Assembly: GCF_044748305.1 (NCBI RefSeq)
Contig: NZ_JBIVFT010000010.1
Location: 62,001 to 126,000, forward strand
Reading direction: 5' to 3'
Source of the DNA: Arthrobacter_E sp044748305
GTDB lineage: Bacteria > Actinomycetota > Actinomycetes > Actinomycetales > Micrococcaceae
Length of the DNA: 64,000 nt
In this document: positions 9,723-18,486 of the stretch, in pieces
How the letters are laid out: each line of letters opens with the position of its first letter
Position numbering within the stretch: position 1 is the first letter of the stretch
The notes under the pieces: model-generated
What the model saw: the letters and a program-made list of their open reading frames with translations, nothing else
Databases searched by the model: none
What the model was told of the DNA's origin: nothing
Made by a program: the position numbers and the translations under genes

Positions 9723-11302
9723 TGTCCGACTGCTTTCTTGGACTGCTGCAGGAGAAGGTAGGTCATGGGTGCTGAAAGCACGATCAGGGTGAAGGCGTAT
9801 GGTGCGGCCGCGGCGTAGTCGATGGAACTGCTGTAGGACCAGAAGTAGGTCGCCAGGGTCGAGGTGCCGTTGGGGGAGAGGAGCAGGGTGGCGGTCAGTT
9901 CATTCGTGATGGCGAGGAACACCAGGGCGGCGCCACTGGCTGCGGCCGGTGCGCTCAGCGGCAGAGTCACCCGCAGGAAGGCCCGGAACGGGGAGACCCC
10001 GAGAGCCTGCGCCGCCTCGTCGAGCTGTTTCGGAGCCTGGGACAGCCCGGCCCGGAGGTTCACGAGCGCGCGCGGCATGAACAGCAGGACGTAGGCGGCG
10101 ATCAGCACGGCATTGCTCTGATACAGGCCTGGCGCCAGGCGGATGGAGACCGTCACGAAGGCGAGGCCGACCACGATGCCGGGCATGGAACTGGTCACGT
10201 AGTTGGACAGCTCCAGGGCCTTGCTGAACCAATTCGGGCGGCGGACTGCAAGATAGGCCAGCGGGAAGGCCGCCACGATGGTGACCAGCGAGCCGGCCAG
10301 GCCGTAGCCCAGAGTCTGGACGAGGGACGGGAGATACTCCGAAAGGTCCCAGATGGCGGTGCCGCCGATCACCATCCAGCGGATCACGAACCAGAGCGGG
10401 AAGAACAGGGCCAGGGCGGTCAACGCAAGCAGGAACAGCTGGGAGGGGAGCTGATACAGGCCGAGGCGCAGGGTGGCCGGCGACGCCTGGACTCCTGAAC
10501 CGATCCGGGCATAGCGGGCCGAGCCCCGGCTGCGGACCTCCACGAGCAGCAGGACCAGGCAGGCGAGCACCAGGACGGAGGCCAGCATATTGCCCGCCTG
10601 GCCATTGAAGGTCGAGCGGAACTGTTCCATGATCGCCGTCGTGAAGGTGTCGAATCGGATCATGGCGAATGCGCCGTATTCGGCCAGCAGATGCAGGGCC
10701 ACCAGCAAGCCGCCGCCCGTGAGCGCGATCCGTAGTTGAGGCAGAACCACGCGGAAGAACACCGCCCAGGGGCCGAGCCCGAGTGCCGCCGCGGATTGCT
10801 CGATGGCTGGATCCAGGCGGCTCAGGGTGGCCGCGGCCGGGATGTAGGTCAACGGGAAGTAGGACAGCGTGGCGATCAGGACACCCGAACCGAGGCCGGC
10901 CATGGACGGGACGGCGGAGACCCAGGCGTAGCTGTTCACGAAGGCCGGGACCGCGAGCGGCGCGGCGAGCAGCACGGCCCAGATCTTGCGGCCGCGCAGC
11001 GAGGTGCGCTCCACCAGCCAGGCGGCGGCCACCCCGAGCACCAGGCAGACCGGGACGGTGCAGACCACCAGCCAGAAGGTGTTGCCGAGCAGTTCCAGGA
11101 CTCTGGGCCGGAAGATCAGGGCGGAGGCGGTACTCCAGCCCGTGGACACCGTCATGTATGCGACGTAGCCCAGGGGCATGAGGGCGAAGAGCGCCACGAG
11201 GGTGGCGATGACGGTCAGCCCGGGAACGCCGGAAGGCCGGCCAGGGTGTGATCCCCGGCCGGCCTGGGCGCCGGAGGCGCCTCGGTCGAGCAGTGTTGGC
11301 AA
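9719..11302 (-). CDS. fbpB: ABC transporter permease, Fe(III) type (fused double permease)
   Basis: 527-residue membrane permease with about 12 transmembrane helices, made of two BPD_transp_1 modules. EAA-like loops are visible in both halves (EQSAAALGLGPWAVFFRVVL and EAAQALGVSPFRAFLRVTLP), which dock the ATPase. This length and duplication are usual for SfuB/FbpB proteins. The start appears to be TTG at 11302 with a short AAGG just before it, four bases after the fbpA stop; a downstream GTG cannot be excluded. Overlaps fbpC by four bases. Confidence 0.88.
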
Positions 11303-11306
11303 GGCC

Positions 11307-12356
11307 TTAGAGCAGTCCCGCCTGGGTCATCAGATCGGTGACCTTGGGCGAGTTGAGTTTGGCGGCGTCCACATCGGGAGCCTGGAGGTCCTTGAGCGGA
11401 ACCAGTTCCTTGTTGGCCGCGACCTCGGAACCCACCGGGTATTCGAAGGACGAGCCGGTCTGCAGGATCTGCTGGCCCTTCTTGCCCGTCACGAACTTGA
11501 GGAACTCCTGCGCCTGGGCCGAGTGCTTGGAGGACTTCAGCACGCCGCCGCCGGAGATCGAGACGAAGGCGCCGGGATCCTGGTTCTTGAAGTAGTGCAG
11601 GGCGACGTTCTTGGAGTTCTCACCGGTCTTGGCTTGATCGCCGAACCAGTAGTAGTGGTAGATCACGGCCATGTCGACTTCGCCGGCGTTGACCGCCTTC
11701 ATCGCGGTGCTGTTGCCCTTGTAGGCCTTGGAGTTGTCCTTCATCGCCTTGAGCCAGTCGAGCGTTGCGCTCTCGCCCTTGAGCTCCAGCATGGCCGAGA
11801 CGATGGCCTGGAAGTCGGCTCCGGACGGGGAGGCGGCCCAGCGGCCCTTCCAGGCGGGCTGCGAAAGGTCCATGAGGGACTTGGGCAGATCGGCTTCCTT
11901 GACCTTGTCCTTGTTGTACGCCAGCACGGTGGAACGGGCGGCGATGCCCGTCCACTTGCCGGTGGACGGACGGAAGTTCGCGGGAACCTGGTCCTGGGTC
12001 GCCTTGTCGATATCGGCGAAAAGGCCCGCGTTCTCCACCTGGGTCATCGCCGGTGAGTTCTCCGTGAGGAACACGTCCGCCGGGGAGGCTGCGCCCTCCT
12101 GGATGATCTGGTTCGACAATTCCGAGTCGTCACCGTTGCGGAGCGTGACCTTGATGCCGGTCTCCTTGGTGAACTCGTCCACCCATTCCTTCGTCAGCGA
12201 CTCGTGCTGAGCGTTGTAAACGGTGATGCCGTCCCCGGATCCGCCGTTGCCGGCTGCCGAGCCGGAGGGGGCGGGGGAGCCGCTGCAGGCGCTCAGGCCG
12301 AGGGCGGCGCTGGCGAGCAGGGCGAGGCCGGCAAGAGCGGGCTTACGCTTCAGCAT
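11307..12356 (-). CDS. fbpA: Fe(III)-binding lipoprotein of an ABC importer
   Basis: 349 residues. An N-terminal lipoprotein signal ends in the lipobox LSAC, so it is membrane-tethered outside the cell. The mature part is a class II periplasmic-binding fold: GITVYNAQHESLTKEWVDEF at its start, ADVFLTENSP, and the Tyr-rich segment VIYHYYWFGDQ, in the place of the FbpA iron-binding tyrosine pair. First gene of the operon with permease and ATPase. The DtxR/IdeR-like box at 12414-12432, about 60 bp upstream of its start, fits induction by iron starvation. Iron specificity is inferred from family, tyrosines and box together. Confidence 0.9.
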   Translation of the reverse strand: MLKRKPALAGLALLASAALGLSACSGSPAPSGSAAGNGGSGDGITVYNAQHESLTKEWVDEFTKETGIKVTLRNGDDSELSNQIIQEGAASPADVFLTENSPAMTQVENAGLFADIDKATQDQVPANFRPSTGKWTGIAARSTVLAYNKDKVKEADLPKSLMDLSQPAWKGRWAASPSGADFQAIVSAMLELKGESATLDWLKAMKDNSKAYKGNSTAMKAVNAGEVDMAVIYHYYWFGDQAKTGENSKNVALHYFKNQDPGAFVSISGGGVLKSSKHSAQAQEFLKFVTGKKGQQILQTGSSFEYPVGSEVAANKELVPLKDLQAPDVDAAKLNSPKVTDLMTQAGLL

Positions 12357-12413
12357 GGATGTCCTTCGTGAAAATTCCGGGGAGGGCAGCCCGCAGAGGG
12401 CTACGCCTCGACT

Positions 12414-12432
12414 TTAGGTTAGGCGTCCCTAA
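12414..12432 (-). promoter_or_regulatory. IdeR/DtxR-type iron box upstream of fbpABC
   Basis: The 19 bases TTAGGTTAGGCGTCCCTAA agree at 16 of 19 positions with the textbook IdeR/DtxR consensus (an interrupted palindrome of TTAGGTTAG-type half sites). It lies 58 bp upstream of the fbpA ATG. Fe(II)-IdeR bound here would repress the importer when iron is sufficient. Confidence 0.8.
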
Positions 12433-12491
12433 GGGGTCGTCCGTTAAGGCTTAAGTGTGAGACAAATCACAGTCAATGCGTCATGAAAGAT

Positions 12492-13547
12492 TTATCTAAT
12501 TTCCTGCGGAAGTGTCGCGGCGGCTTCCAGGGTCATCCACGCCTGAAGCTGCGAGGAAAGCTCGACGACGGCGCCGCTCTGGCTGGCGTCTTCGGCTGCA
12601 TCGGTGTGGCGCGGGAAGATCCACTCGCCTGCAGCGCCTCGCCGGCCCGACCAGAACGCGTCCGCACTGGCCTCGACGAGTGTGGATGCCGTGCTGCGCG
12701 CCGTCGTCGTCAGCCTGCCGTCCCGGGCGGCGAGCGCGAGGTATCGGGCGAGGATGCCGGTGAAGAGGCCGCCGTCGCCCGGCCCGTGGGTCTTGAGGCT
12801 GCCGTCGTCGTGACTGAGGTGCGCCGCTACCGCGAGGACGAGCGACTCCGCCCGGTCCAGGTCCTCCTCCGAGCCGAGGGCCAGGTAACTGCCGAGGACC
12901 GGGCCCTGGTTGTAGCTGTACACCTCCCGGGCCACCGTGGTGCTCCCGTCGCGGTGCAGGTGGATGCCGTCGAGGAACAGGCCGGCGTCCGGGTCCAGCA
13001 GATGGTGGTCGAGCCAGCGGACCAGGGCCGAGGCGCGCTCGACGTCGCCGCCGCGTGCGAAATAGAGGGAGACCGGGGCGGTGGCGGGGGTGTTCTTGAA
13101 GTCCCGGGCGCTGCTCCAGTAGCTTCCACCACCCAGTTCCTCGGTGCTGGCGAGAATGAGCCGCCGGGTGATCGCGCGATGCAGGGCGCCGAGCCTTCGC
13201 ACCTCCGGATCGAGAGCTTCGAGCCGCTGGGCGGCCAAGCCGAGCCAGGCCATGTCGTCCGTATAGGAGTTCACATAGCGGAAGGCGTTGTGCAGGCGGA
13301 TGGAGCGGATGACCCGGCGGGCCAGGCGGGCGTGGGATCCCTGGGGTTCCTTGGTGCGCAGCGCGGCGTCGACCAGCGCGTCCACATAGTGCGCCTGCCA
13401 CCAGTAGTGCCATGGGCCGAGCTCGCTCAAGGCCCGGCTCGGCGCCTTGATCCGGCCCAGGTGGGTGCCTGGCAGGCCGGCCAGGCGCCGCCCGTGCCGG
13501 GCGATGACGGAGGCGGCGGCCTGTGCCGCCCGCTGCTGTGCATCCAT
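12492..13547 (-). CDS. Glycoside hydrolase family 76 protein (alpha-1,6-mannanase-like)
   Basis: 351 residues of alpha/alpha-barrel character. The GH76 signature is clear: WHYWWQAHYVDALVDAA near residue 45, the catalytic Asp pair in NSYTDDMAWLGLA (D97-D98), GGSYWSSARDFKNTPATAP and YSYNQGPVLGSYLAL. Family members cleave alpha-1,6-mannan. There is no signal peptide, so it would act inside the cell or on imported or endogenous glycans, unlike secreted bacterial mannanases. It is followed on the same strand by the fbp promoter region and is divergent from the acyl-CoA dehydrogenase. Confidence 0.87.
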   Translation of the reverse strand: MDAQQRAAQAAASVIARHGRRLAGLPGTHLGRIKAPSRALSELGPWHYWWQAHYVDALVDAALRTKEPQGSHARLARRVIRSIRLHNAFRYVNSYTDDMAWLGLAAQRLEALDPEVRRLGALHRAITRRLILASTEELGGGSYWSSARDFKNTPATAPVSLYFARGGDVERASALVRWLDHHLLDPDAGLFLDGIHLHRDGSTTVAREVYSYNQGPVLGSYLALGSEEDLDRAESLVLAVAAHLSHDDGSLKTHGPGDGGLFTGILARYLALAARDGRLTTTARSTASTLVEASADAFWSGRRGAAGEWIFPRHTDAAEDASQSGAVVELSSQLQAWMTLEAAATLPQEIR

Positions 13548-13601
13548 GGGCCTCAGAGTAGTGGAGCGGGGTGTTCCATGCCTGGCGGGGAATGTGATTT
13601 A

Positions 13602-13617
13602 GTTAACATGCATTAAC
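13602..13617. promoter_or_regulatory. Palindromic site in the GH76/acyl-CoA dehydrogenase divergent region
   Basis: GTTAA-catgca-TTAAC: two perfect 5-bp arms with a six-base, itself nearly symmetric, centre. It lies in an A/T-rich patch 55 bp before the GH76 start and 85 bp before the acyl-CoA dehydrogenase start. Possible operator for an unlinked regulator; no assignment. Confidence 0.4.
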
Positions 13618-13701
13618 GCAATCGGCCCACCGGCCGGACGTGATGCCAAGACCAGGAGGGTGCCCGGTCGATCACGGGGCGCCAGGAAGGCCGTCGTGAC
13701 C

Positions 13702-14883
13702 ATGGAGCCGTTGACCCGCGAGTTGCCCACCGCCGATTTCTACGGGGTGGAGGATCTCCTCAGCGATCGCGAGCGTGGGAAGCTCGCCGAGGTGCGTGAC
13801 TTTCTCGATGCCGAGATCCGTCCGCACGCGGCTGCCTGGTGGGACGCCGCCGAGTTCCCCTTCCAGATCCTGCCGAAGCTGGCCGCATTGGAGATCGGAA
13901 CGCCGGTGCGCCGCGGCTACAGCCACCTCTTCACCGGCCTGCTGATCGCCGAACTCAGCCGGGCCGATGTCTCGCTGGCGACCTTCTTCATGGTCCACCA
14001 TGACCTCTTCGTGGAGTCGTTGCACCGCTTCGGTTCGGCGGAACAGCGCGCGCGATTGCTCGATGACGCGGCGTCGCTGCGTACGACCGGCGCCTTCGCA
14101 CTGACCGAACCGGACCACGGTTCGGACGTGGCGCGAGGCCTGGCCACCACCGCCGTGCGGGATGGCGACGAGTGGGTCCTCAACGGCTCCAAGCGCTGGA
14201 TCGGCAACGGGACATTCTGCGACCACATGCTGCTCTGGGCCCGGGACGAGACCCCGGGTTCGGTGGGAGCCATCCGGGGGTTCATCGTCGCCGGAGACCT
14301 GCCGGGGCTCAAACGCACCCGCATCGAGGGGAAGACGGCTCTGCGCACCGTGCAGAACGCCGACATCGAGTTGCACGGCGTCCGGGTCCCCGAAGAGGAC
14401 CGCTTCGCCGGCATCGCCAGCTTCGCCGACACCAATGAACTCCTGCGTGGCTCGCGTGCTCTCGTCGCGTGGCAAGCGGTAGGCCAGCAGCTCGCGGCAT
14501 TCGACGTCGCCCGGTCCTACGCCGTGCAGCGCCGCCAGTTCGGCAAGCCGATCGGGTCATTCCAGATGGTCCAGGACCGTCTCGTCAGGATCCTCGGCAA
14601 TGCCGTCTCCGGCGCGACGATGATGACCCGGGTCGCTCAGCTCGAGGAACGTGGCCTGGCAGGCATGCCCCAGATCGCCCTGGCCAAGGCGCACATCACC
14701 TCGGCCATGCGGGAGTCCGTCGGGCATGCGCGTGCGGTGCTCGGAGGCAATGGGATCGTCACCGGTTTCGGCGCCGCCAAGGTCTTCGCGGATGCCGAGG
14801 CGATCTACACCTATGAAGGCAGCTACGAGGTCAACACCCTGATCGTCGGGCGGGAGATCACCGGGGTCTCCGCCATCCACTGA
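13702..14883 (+). CDS. Acyl-CoA dehydrogenase family flavoenzyme
   Basis: 393 residues with the full acyl-CoA dehydrogenase layout. Helical N domain, then the FAD/substrate loop FALTEPDHGSDVARGLATTA, beta domain WVLNGSKRWIGNGTFCDHML, and C-terminal helices with YAVQRRQFGKPIGSFQMVQD. The segment IYTYEGSYEVNTLIVGREI places a Glu where glutaryl-CoA dehydrogenase-type enzymes carry the catalytic base. It oxidises an acyl-CoA to the enoyl-CoA with FAD; chain specificity unknown. AGGAAGG at 13684-13690 suits either GTG 13696 or ATG 13702. No other beta-oxidation gene is adjacent. Confidence 0.9.
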   Translation: MEPLTRELPTADFYGVEDLLSDRERGKLAEVRDFLDAEIRPHAAAWWDAAEFPFQILPKLAALEIGTPVRRGYSHLFTGLLIAELSRADVSLATFFMVHHDLFVESLHRFGSAEQRARLLDDAASLRTTGAFALTEPDHGSDVARGLATTAVRDGDEWVLNGSKRWIGNGTFCDHMLLWARDETPGSVGAIRGFIVAGDLPGLKRTRIEGKTALRTVQNADIELHGVRVPEEDRFAGIASFADTNELLRGSRALVAWQAVGQQLAAFDVARSYAVQRRQFGKPIGSFQMVQDRLVRILGNAVSGATMMTRVAQLEERGLAGMPQIALAKAHITSAMRESVGHARAVLGGNGIVTGFGAAKVFADAEAIYTYEGSYEVNTLIVGREITGVSAIH

Positions 14884-14895
14884 GCGGGCCGCGTC

Positions 14896-15750
14896 TCAGC
14901 GCGGCTTGCGTTCTCCGGCCTCGACCGGCACGGGCAGAGCGTTCCCTGGGACGGGCGCGGGGCAGGTGCCGAAGTCGGTGAAGGCGCTCGGATAGTTGAT
15001 GGTGCGGTTGAAATCGAGCACCACGCTGCCATCCGGCCTCGGGCGGGCGGTGGCGAGCTTGCGCCACTCATCGGTGCTCTCGCCGTTGCTCGCGTCGTGG
15101 AACGTGATCACCAGGGCGCCGAGCTTCTCCTCCTCGGCCTGCAGGCGATATTCGGTTTCCGAGCCGGGGAGGGTGAAGGCCACTTCCCCCACCGAGCGGT
15201 GCACAGCATCCACGAGCGGATTGGCCGTGGAGATGGGGACATCGCGCGGTTCCGGGTACGGCTCATAGTGGGCCGTCACGGCGAGCTCGGGACGGTAGTC
15301 GAAGACTGGCACGCCGGAGAATCCCGTATAGACGGGGGACGCGTCGTCGCGCGTGCGGATCGCGTAGCGGCCACCCCGGACGGCGAGTTCCACCGCCACC
15401 TGGCGGCCGTCGTCGCCCCCGAACTGGACCCACAGGAGCGAATCATCTGGTGCGACCACCGCGCTCACCGTGCCGACGACGGCGGGCGGGGCCGCGCCGT
15501 CGTCCGAATCGGCCACCATTGAGAGGCCGTCCTGCGCGGTGACGGTGACGAAAGCGCTCACCCCATCGGTCCACCACAGACCGGGAAGGCCCTCCAGTGA
15601 GCTGGGCTGCTCAGGCAGCCAGTGGAAGGACGTCAGTGTCAGCCAGCCGTGCGGGCTCGCCAGGGCTGCGTTGCGGTTGTCCCGGAAACGTTGCCAGCGC
15701 TGAAGCTGAGGGTCGGTGACAGGCGGGGAGGGAATGGGGTTGGACGACAT
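14896..15750 (-). CDS. DUF1684 family protein
   Basis: 284 residues. Pattern matches DUF1684 proteins: WQRFRDNRNAALASPHGWLT, a glycine/aspartate-rich middle, and the conserved C-terminal block ALVITFHDASNGESTDEW with VLDFNRTINYPSAFTDFGTC, ending in PAPVPGNALPVPVEAGERKP. The family has no firmly established function. AGGAGG (15763-15758) seven bases before the ATG at 15750 defines the start; the longer frame to 15876 runs through the inverted repeat and is rejected. The start codon lies inside one arm of a large inverted repeat (15730-15811), so translation may be structure-controlled. Confidence 0.82.
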   Translation of the reverse strand: MSSNPIPSPPVTDPQLQRWQRFRDNRNAALASPHGWLTLTSFHWLPEQPSSLEGLPGLWWTDGVSAFVTVTAQDGLSMVADSDDGAAPPAVVGTVSAVVAPDDSLLWVQFGGDDGRQVAVELAVRGGRYAIRTRDDASPVYTGFSGVPVFDYRPELAVTAHYEPYPEPRDVPISTANPLVDAVHRSVGEVAFTLPGSETEYRLQAEEEKLGALVITFHDASNGESTDEWRKLATARPRPDGSVVLDFNRTINYPSAFTDFGTCPAPVPGNALPVPVEAGERKPR

Positions 15751-15811
15751 CGTGGTTCCTCCTAATAGAGAACTCACCTTCTCTAACCACGATGTCGTCC
15801 ACCCCATTCCC
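15730..15811 (-). promoter_or_regulatory. Nested inverted repeat enclosing RBS and start of the DUF1684 gene
   Basis: The outer arms, 15730-15757 and 15785-15811, are complementary over 27 bases with a single one-base bulge. Between them is a second perfect inverted repeat, TAGAGAA-N6-TTCTCTA (15766-15785). In an mRNA starting above 15811 the DUF1684 start codon would be in the duplex and the AGGAGG in a nine-base bulge. The inner repeat alone looks like a protein operator. The outer arm reads as an inverted copy of the gene's first codons. Confidence 0.7.
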
Positions 15812-15858
15812 CGCATGAATCCCGGCTGGATGGCTCCGCCGGGAGGCTTTAAGTGGGT

Positions 15859-15882
15859 GGCACCGTGGCGGACCACGGTGCC
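15859..15882. terminator. Strong GC hairpin without a T tract
   Basis: GGCACCGTGG-cgga-CCACGGTGCC: perfect 10-bp arms and a tetraloop, between the DUF1684 start region and the stop of the next minus-strand gene (15961). It would end transcription from that gene before it reaches the DUF1684 region. No run of T follows on either strand, so intrinsic termination is uncertain. Confidence 0.5.
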
Positions 15883-15960
15883 AGCTCCGGAACGATGGGG
15901 GCGTGCCCCGGAGACTCCCGGTCAGTTAGTACCGGGGATCCGGGGAACGTGACGCGGGTT

Positions 15961-16710
15961 TCAGGAAATTTTTTTGCGGGCTTCCGCAGTGGGCGGAATC
16001 GGCTCGTTCTGGGTCGCACGGTGCTGAGTCAGAACCACGGGGCGCAATACGCCGTCGCGGAGTGCTTCGAGAGCGCCCCGGCAGCTGTCCAGCCGCTGCT
16101 GCGACTCGGGGGAGTCCTGCACGAGCACGGCCACTGCTCCCGGCAGATGCGCGGCGCACGGGCCGTGGCCGAGAGTCCGCCGGACGCAGTCCCCGAGTTC
16201 GGCGAGGAGGGCCCAGCCGAGCCGTGCCGGTTCCGGGGCGTCGGCTTGCAGGGTGAAGCGGGCCACCAGCATTTCGGCCGCCTGTTCGGCGTCGTCCTGC
16301 AGCAGTTCCTGCAGGCGATGCTGGAAGTGGGCTGAGGTGAACAGGCCTGTCGCGATGTCCACGCAGCCCAGCTCGGCGACGGACTGCACGCCCTCAGCCC
16401 AGGCGGCGGCGAGCGCGGACACGACGTCGAATTCCGGGGCGATGCCGACCGTCTCGTAGAGAGAGTGCAGATCCTGCAGGGTCTCCTGAATGCCGACCCC
16501 GGCCTCTGCCCGGGCCAGGCCGAGCTCAGCCGCCAGCGCGGAGGAGAGAGTGGGGGACCCGCTCAGTTCCCGGGCCACGGCCGTCACCGGCGCGAGATCC
16601 CAGTCAGCGGGGTGCCGCCAGCCGTCCTGGACGCTGGCATCCCGCCAAGCGGTCACAAGACGGTCCCAGGACTCGCCGTCCTTGTCGCCTTCTGGCCCGG
16701 GCCGGTGCAT
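15961..16710 (-). CDS. Putative signalling protein with degenerate GGDEF-like region
   Basis: 249 residues, no clear family match from reading. Mostly helical N-terminal half. The stretch VDIATGLFTSAHFQHRLQEL recalls the opening of a GGDEF domain (D-x-TGL-x-N-R-x-x-F), but the GGDEF catalytic loop itself is not visible, so cyclase activity is unlikely. ATG at 16710 has GGGAGG seven bases upstream; the frame runs on to 16821 without a better site. Divergent from the ECF sigma factor gene with a 221-bp shared regulatory gap, so it may be its regulatory partner; this is inference. Confidence 0.6.
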   Translation of the reverse strand: MHRPGPEGDKDGESWDRLVTAWRDASVQDGWRHPADWDLAPVTAVARELSGSPTLSSALAAELGLARAEAGVGIQETLQDLHSLYETVGIAPEFDVVSALAAAWAEGVQSVAELGCVDIATGLFTSAHFQHRLQELLQDDAEQAAEMLVARFTLQADAPEPARLGWALLAELGDCVRRTLGHGPCAAHLPGAVAVLVQDSPESQQRLDSCRGALEALRDGVLRPVVLTQHRATQNEPIPPTAEARKKIS

Positions 16711-16842
16711 GCTGACGCCTCCCTTGCCTTGGGGTCCCCTTTGAGCTTGCTTCACGTAAACTTTAGTGTGCGAGGCAGGCCGATCGTGACGGAAGAATGG
16801 GCCTGCGGTGAGAAGGATCACGACGCCGAAAATTCGGGAGGG

Positions 16843-16861
16843 GTTTTCGCGTCACGAAAAC
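16843..16861. promoter_or_regulatory. Palindromic site upstream of the sigma factor gene
   Basis: GTTTTCG-cgtca-CGAAAAC, perfect 7-bp arms, 70 bp before the sigma factor start and 133 bp before the divergent gene's start. The rest of the 221-bp gap has no further strong structure that I can see. Confidence 0.5.
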
Positions 16862-16931
16862 AAGACTGAGGCCACTTAACGCTATTGGGGATGGCTTCAG
16901 GCGATTCCGGTCTTGTGTATGGGGGGTCCGT

Positions 16932-18464
16932 GTGTCCGACGACGCACTTGTGAGTGATGGTGAGCTGTGTCTGCTCGTCCGTGAAGGCGACGCGGATGCG
17001 TTCGGCGTGCTCTATGAACGTCACGCGCCTTTGGCCAAGGCGATCGCCCGCCAGAGCGTCGACAACGAGAACGACGCCGAAGACGTCGTCTCGGACGCCT
17101 TCCAGGCGGTCCTGACGAAGCTGCGCGATGGCGACGGTCCGGACACCTTCTTCCGTGCCTATCTGCTCCAGGTGGTCCGGCGTACCGCCTACGCCCGGAA
17201 CCGAAGCGCGAGCCGCGCCCTGCCGACGGGTGATCAGCAGAGCCTCGACCGTTCGGAGACTTTCGACGATCCCGCCATCGGCGAGTTCGAGAACCTGGCC
17301 ACGGCGAAGGCTTTCCGCGCGCTGCCGCAGCGCTGGCAGGAGGTGCTCTGGTACCTCGACGTGGAAGGTCAGAAGCCGGGCGCGGTGGCTCCCGTCATGG
17401 GCCTCGCCCCCAATGCCGTCTCGGCCCTGGCGGTCCGTGCCCGTGACGCCCTGCGCCGTGAATACCTGCAGGCGCACGTATCCGAGGACGTCCCGGAGAG
17501 GTGCCGTCCGTACGCGGACAAGCTGGGCGGGTATGTGCACGGAAACCTTTCCACCCGGGCTGAGCGCAAGGTCCGCGAACACCTTGACGAATGTGCCCGC
17601 TGCACCGCGATCGTGGTCGAGCTGGGTGACGTCGGCGCGTCCATGAAGGCCGTTCTGCTGCCGCTCGTGATCGGGATCGGCCCTGCCGCCTGGTGGCTCA
17701 GCTCCGCCGGCCAGGGTGCAGTGCTGAGTTCGCTGAGCGGGGTTCCGGCGGCTACGGGACTCCTTGCCGGAGGTGCTGCGTCATCCTCGGCGTCCTCGGC
17801 TGCGTCTTCAGGGGGCACGGCCACCGGAGCGGCGGGCGGTGCGGCCGCGGCCGGCGCCGGCGTTGTCGGGTCGGTGGCTGCGGTCGCCGCCGCGGCCGTC
17901 GTCGCCGTCGGTCTGGTCCTGGCACCGTCCATCGCCGCCAGCTGGCGCCAGCAGGCCCCCGCCGCAGCGCCGGCCCCCACCGCGTCCGACCCAGCCTCCC
18001 CGTTCTCCGACGGTGCAGCGGCGACCCCCTCGGCGTCGTCGTCCGCGCCCGCGAAGTCTTCCAAGCCGTCGGTGACGCTGGCACCTTCCCAGTCTCAACA
18101 GACGGTGATGATTCCCCAGCCGCCGGTGATTCTGCCGTGGGCTCCGCCGATCGCATCGGTTCCTCTCCCGGCCAGGCCGGTGCCGTCGACGCCGGCGAGC
18201 ACCGCCTCGCCCAGCAGCACTCCGACTCCCAGTCGTACGGCCACGCCGTCGCCCTCGGTGACCCCCACGACCACGGGGAGCCCGAGCCCGTCGGTGACCA
18301 CGGCGACCGTCCCGCCATCACCGACGGAGACGGCCACGCCCACCCCGACCGTGACGACGGCGACCGTTCCGCCGACGGAGACTGCGACCCCCACGCCGTC
18401 ACCGACCGTGACGCCGTGCCAGCCGTGGTGGCACCCGAACTGTTGGTTCCCGCCTAAACCGTGA
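16932..18464 (+). CDS. ECF-type sigma factor fused to zinc-finger anti-sigma and membrane tail
   Basis: 510 residues in one polypeptide. Sigma-2 region about residues 20-90 (FGVLYERHAPLAKAIARQS, NDAEDVVSDAFQAVL), sigma-4 about 125-178 (LPQRWQEVLWYLDVEGQKPG, VSALAVRARDALRREYL). Next comes an anti-sigma zinc-binding domain: C191 and the H217-x3-C221-x2-C224 motif. Hydrophobic segments near 240-256 and 311-333 flank an Ala/Gly/Ser-rich linker. A Pro/Ser/Thr tail from about 340 carries repeats of TATVPPT and TATPTP and ends in CQPWWHPNCWFPPKP. The tail is presumably outside the cell. Sigma factors with such C-terminal extensions are known in Actinobacteria (ECF52-like), and release of the sigma part is presumed to need proteolysis. 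Start is GTG. Confidence 0.88.
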   Translation: MSDDALVSDGELCLLVREGDADAFGVLYERHAPLAKAIARQSVDNENDAEDVVSDAFQAVLTKLRDGDGPDTFFRAYLLQVVRRTAYARNRSASRALPTGDQQSLDRSETFDDPAIGEFENLATAKAFRALPQRWQEVLWYLDVEGQKPGAVAPVMGLAPNAVSALAVRARDALRREYLQAHVSEDVPERCRPYADKLGGYVHGNLSTRAERKVREHLDECARCTAIVVELGDVGASMKAVLLPLVIGIGPAAWWLSSAGQGAVLSSLSGVPAATGLLAGGAASSSASSAASSGGTATGAAGGAAAAGAGVVGSVAAVAAAAVVAVGLVLAPSIAASWRQQAPAAAPAPTASDPASPFSDGAAATPSASSSAPAKSSKPSVTLAPSQSQQTVMIPQPPVILPWAPPIASVPLPARPVPSTPASTASPSSTPTPSRTATPSPSVTPTTTGSPSPSVTTATVPPSPTETATPTPTVTTATVPPTETATPTPSPTVTPCQPWWHPNCWFPPKP

Positions 18465-18486
18465 TCCGGCCCGGCACCGGCCGGAT
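18464..18486 (+). terminator. Short GC hairpin after the sigma factor gene
   Basis: ATCCGGCC-N7-GGCCGGAT, perfect 8-bp arms starting at the stop codon of the sigma factor gene. No T tract follows, so it may be only a weak or Rho-assisted terminator. Confidence 0.45.

Noticed and set aside
18095..18394. Val/Gly-rich minus-strand frame opposite the sigma factor tail
   Set aside because: Antisense of the Pro/Thr repeats; periodic composition explains the open frame.
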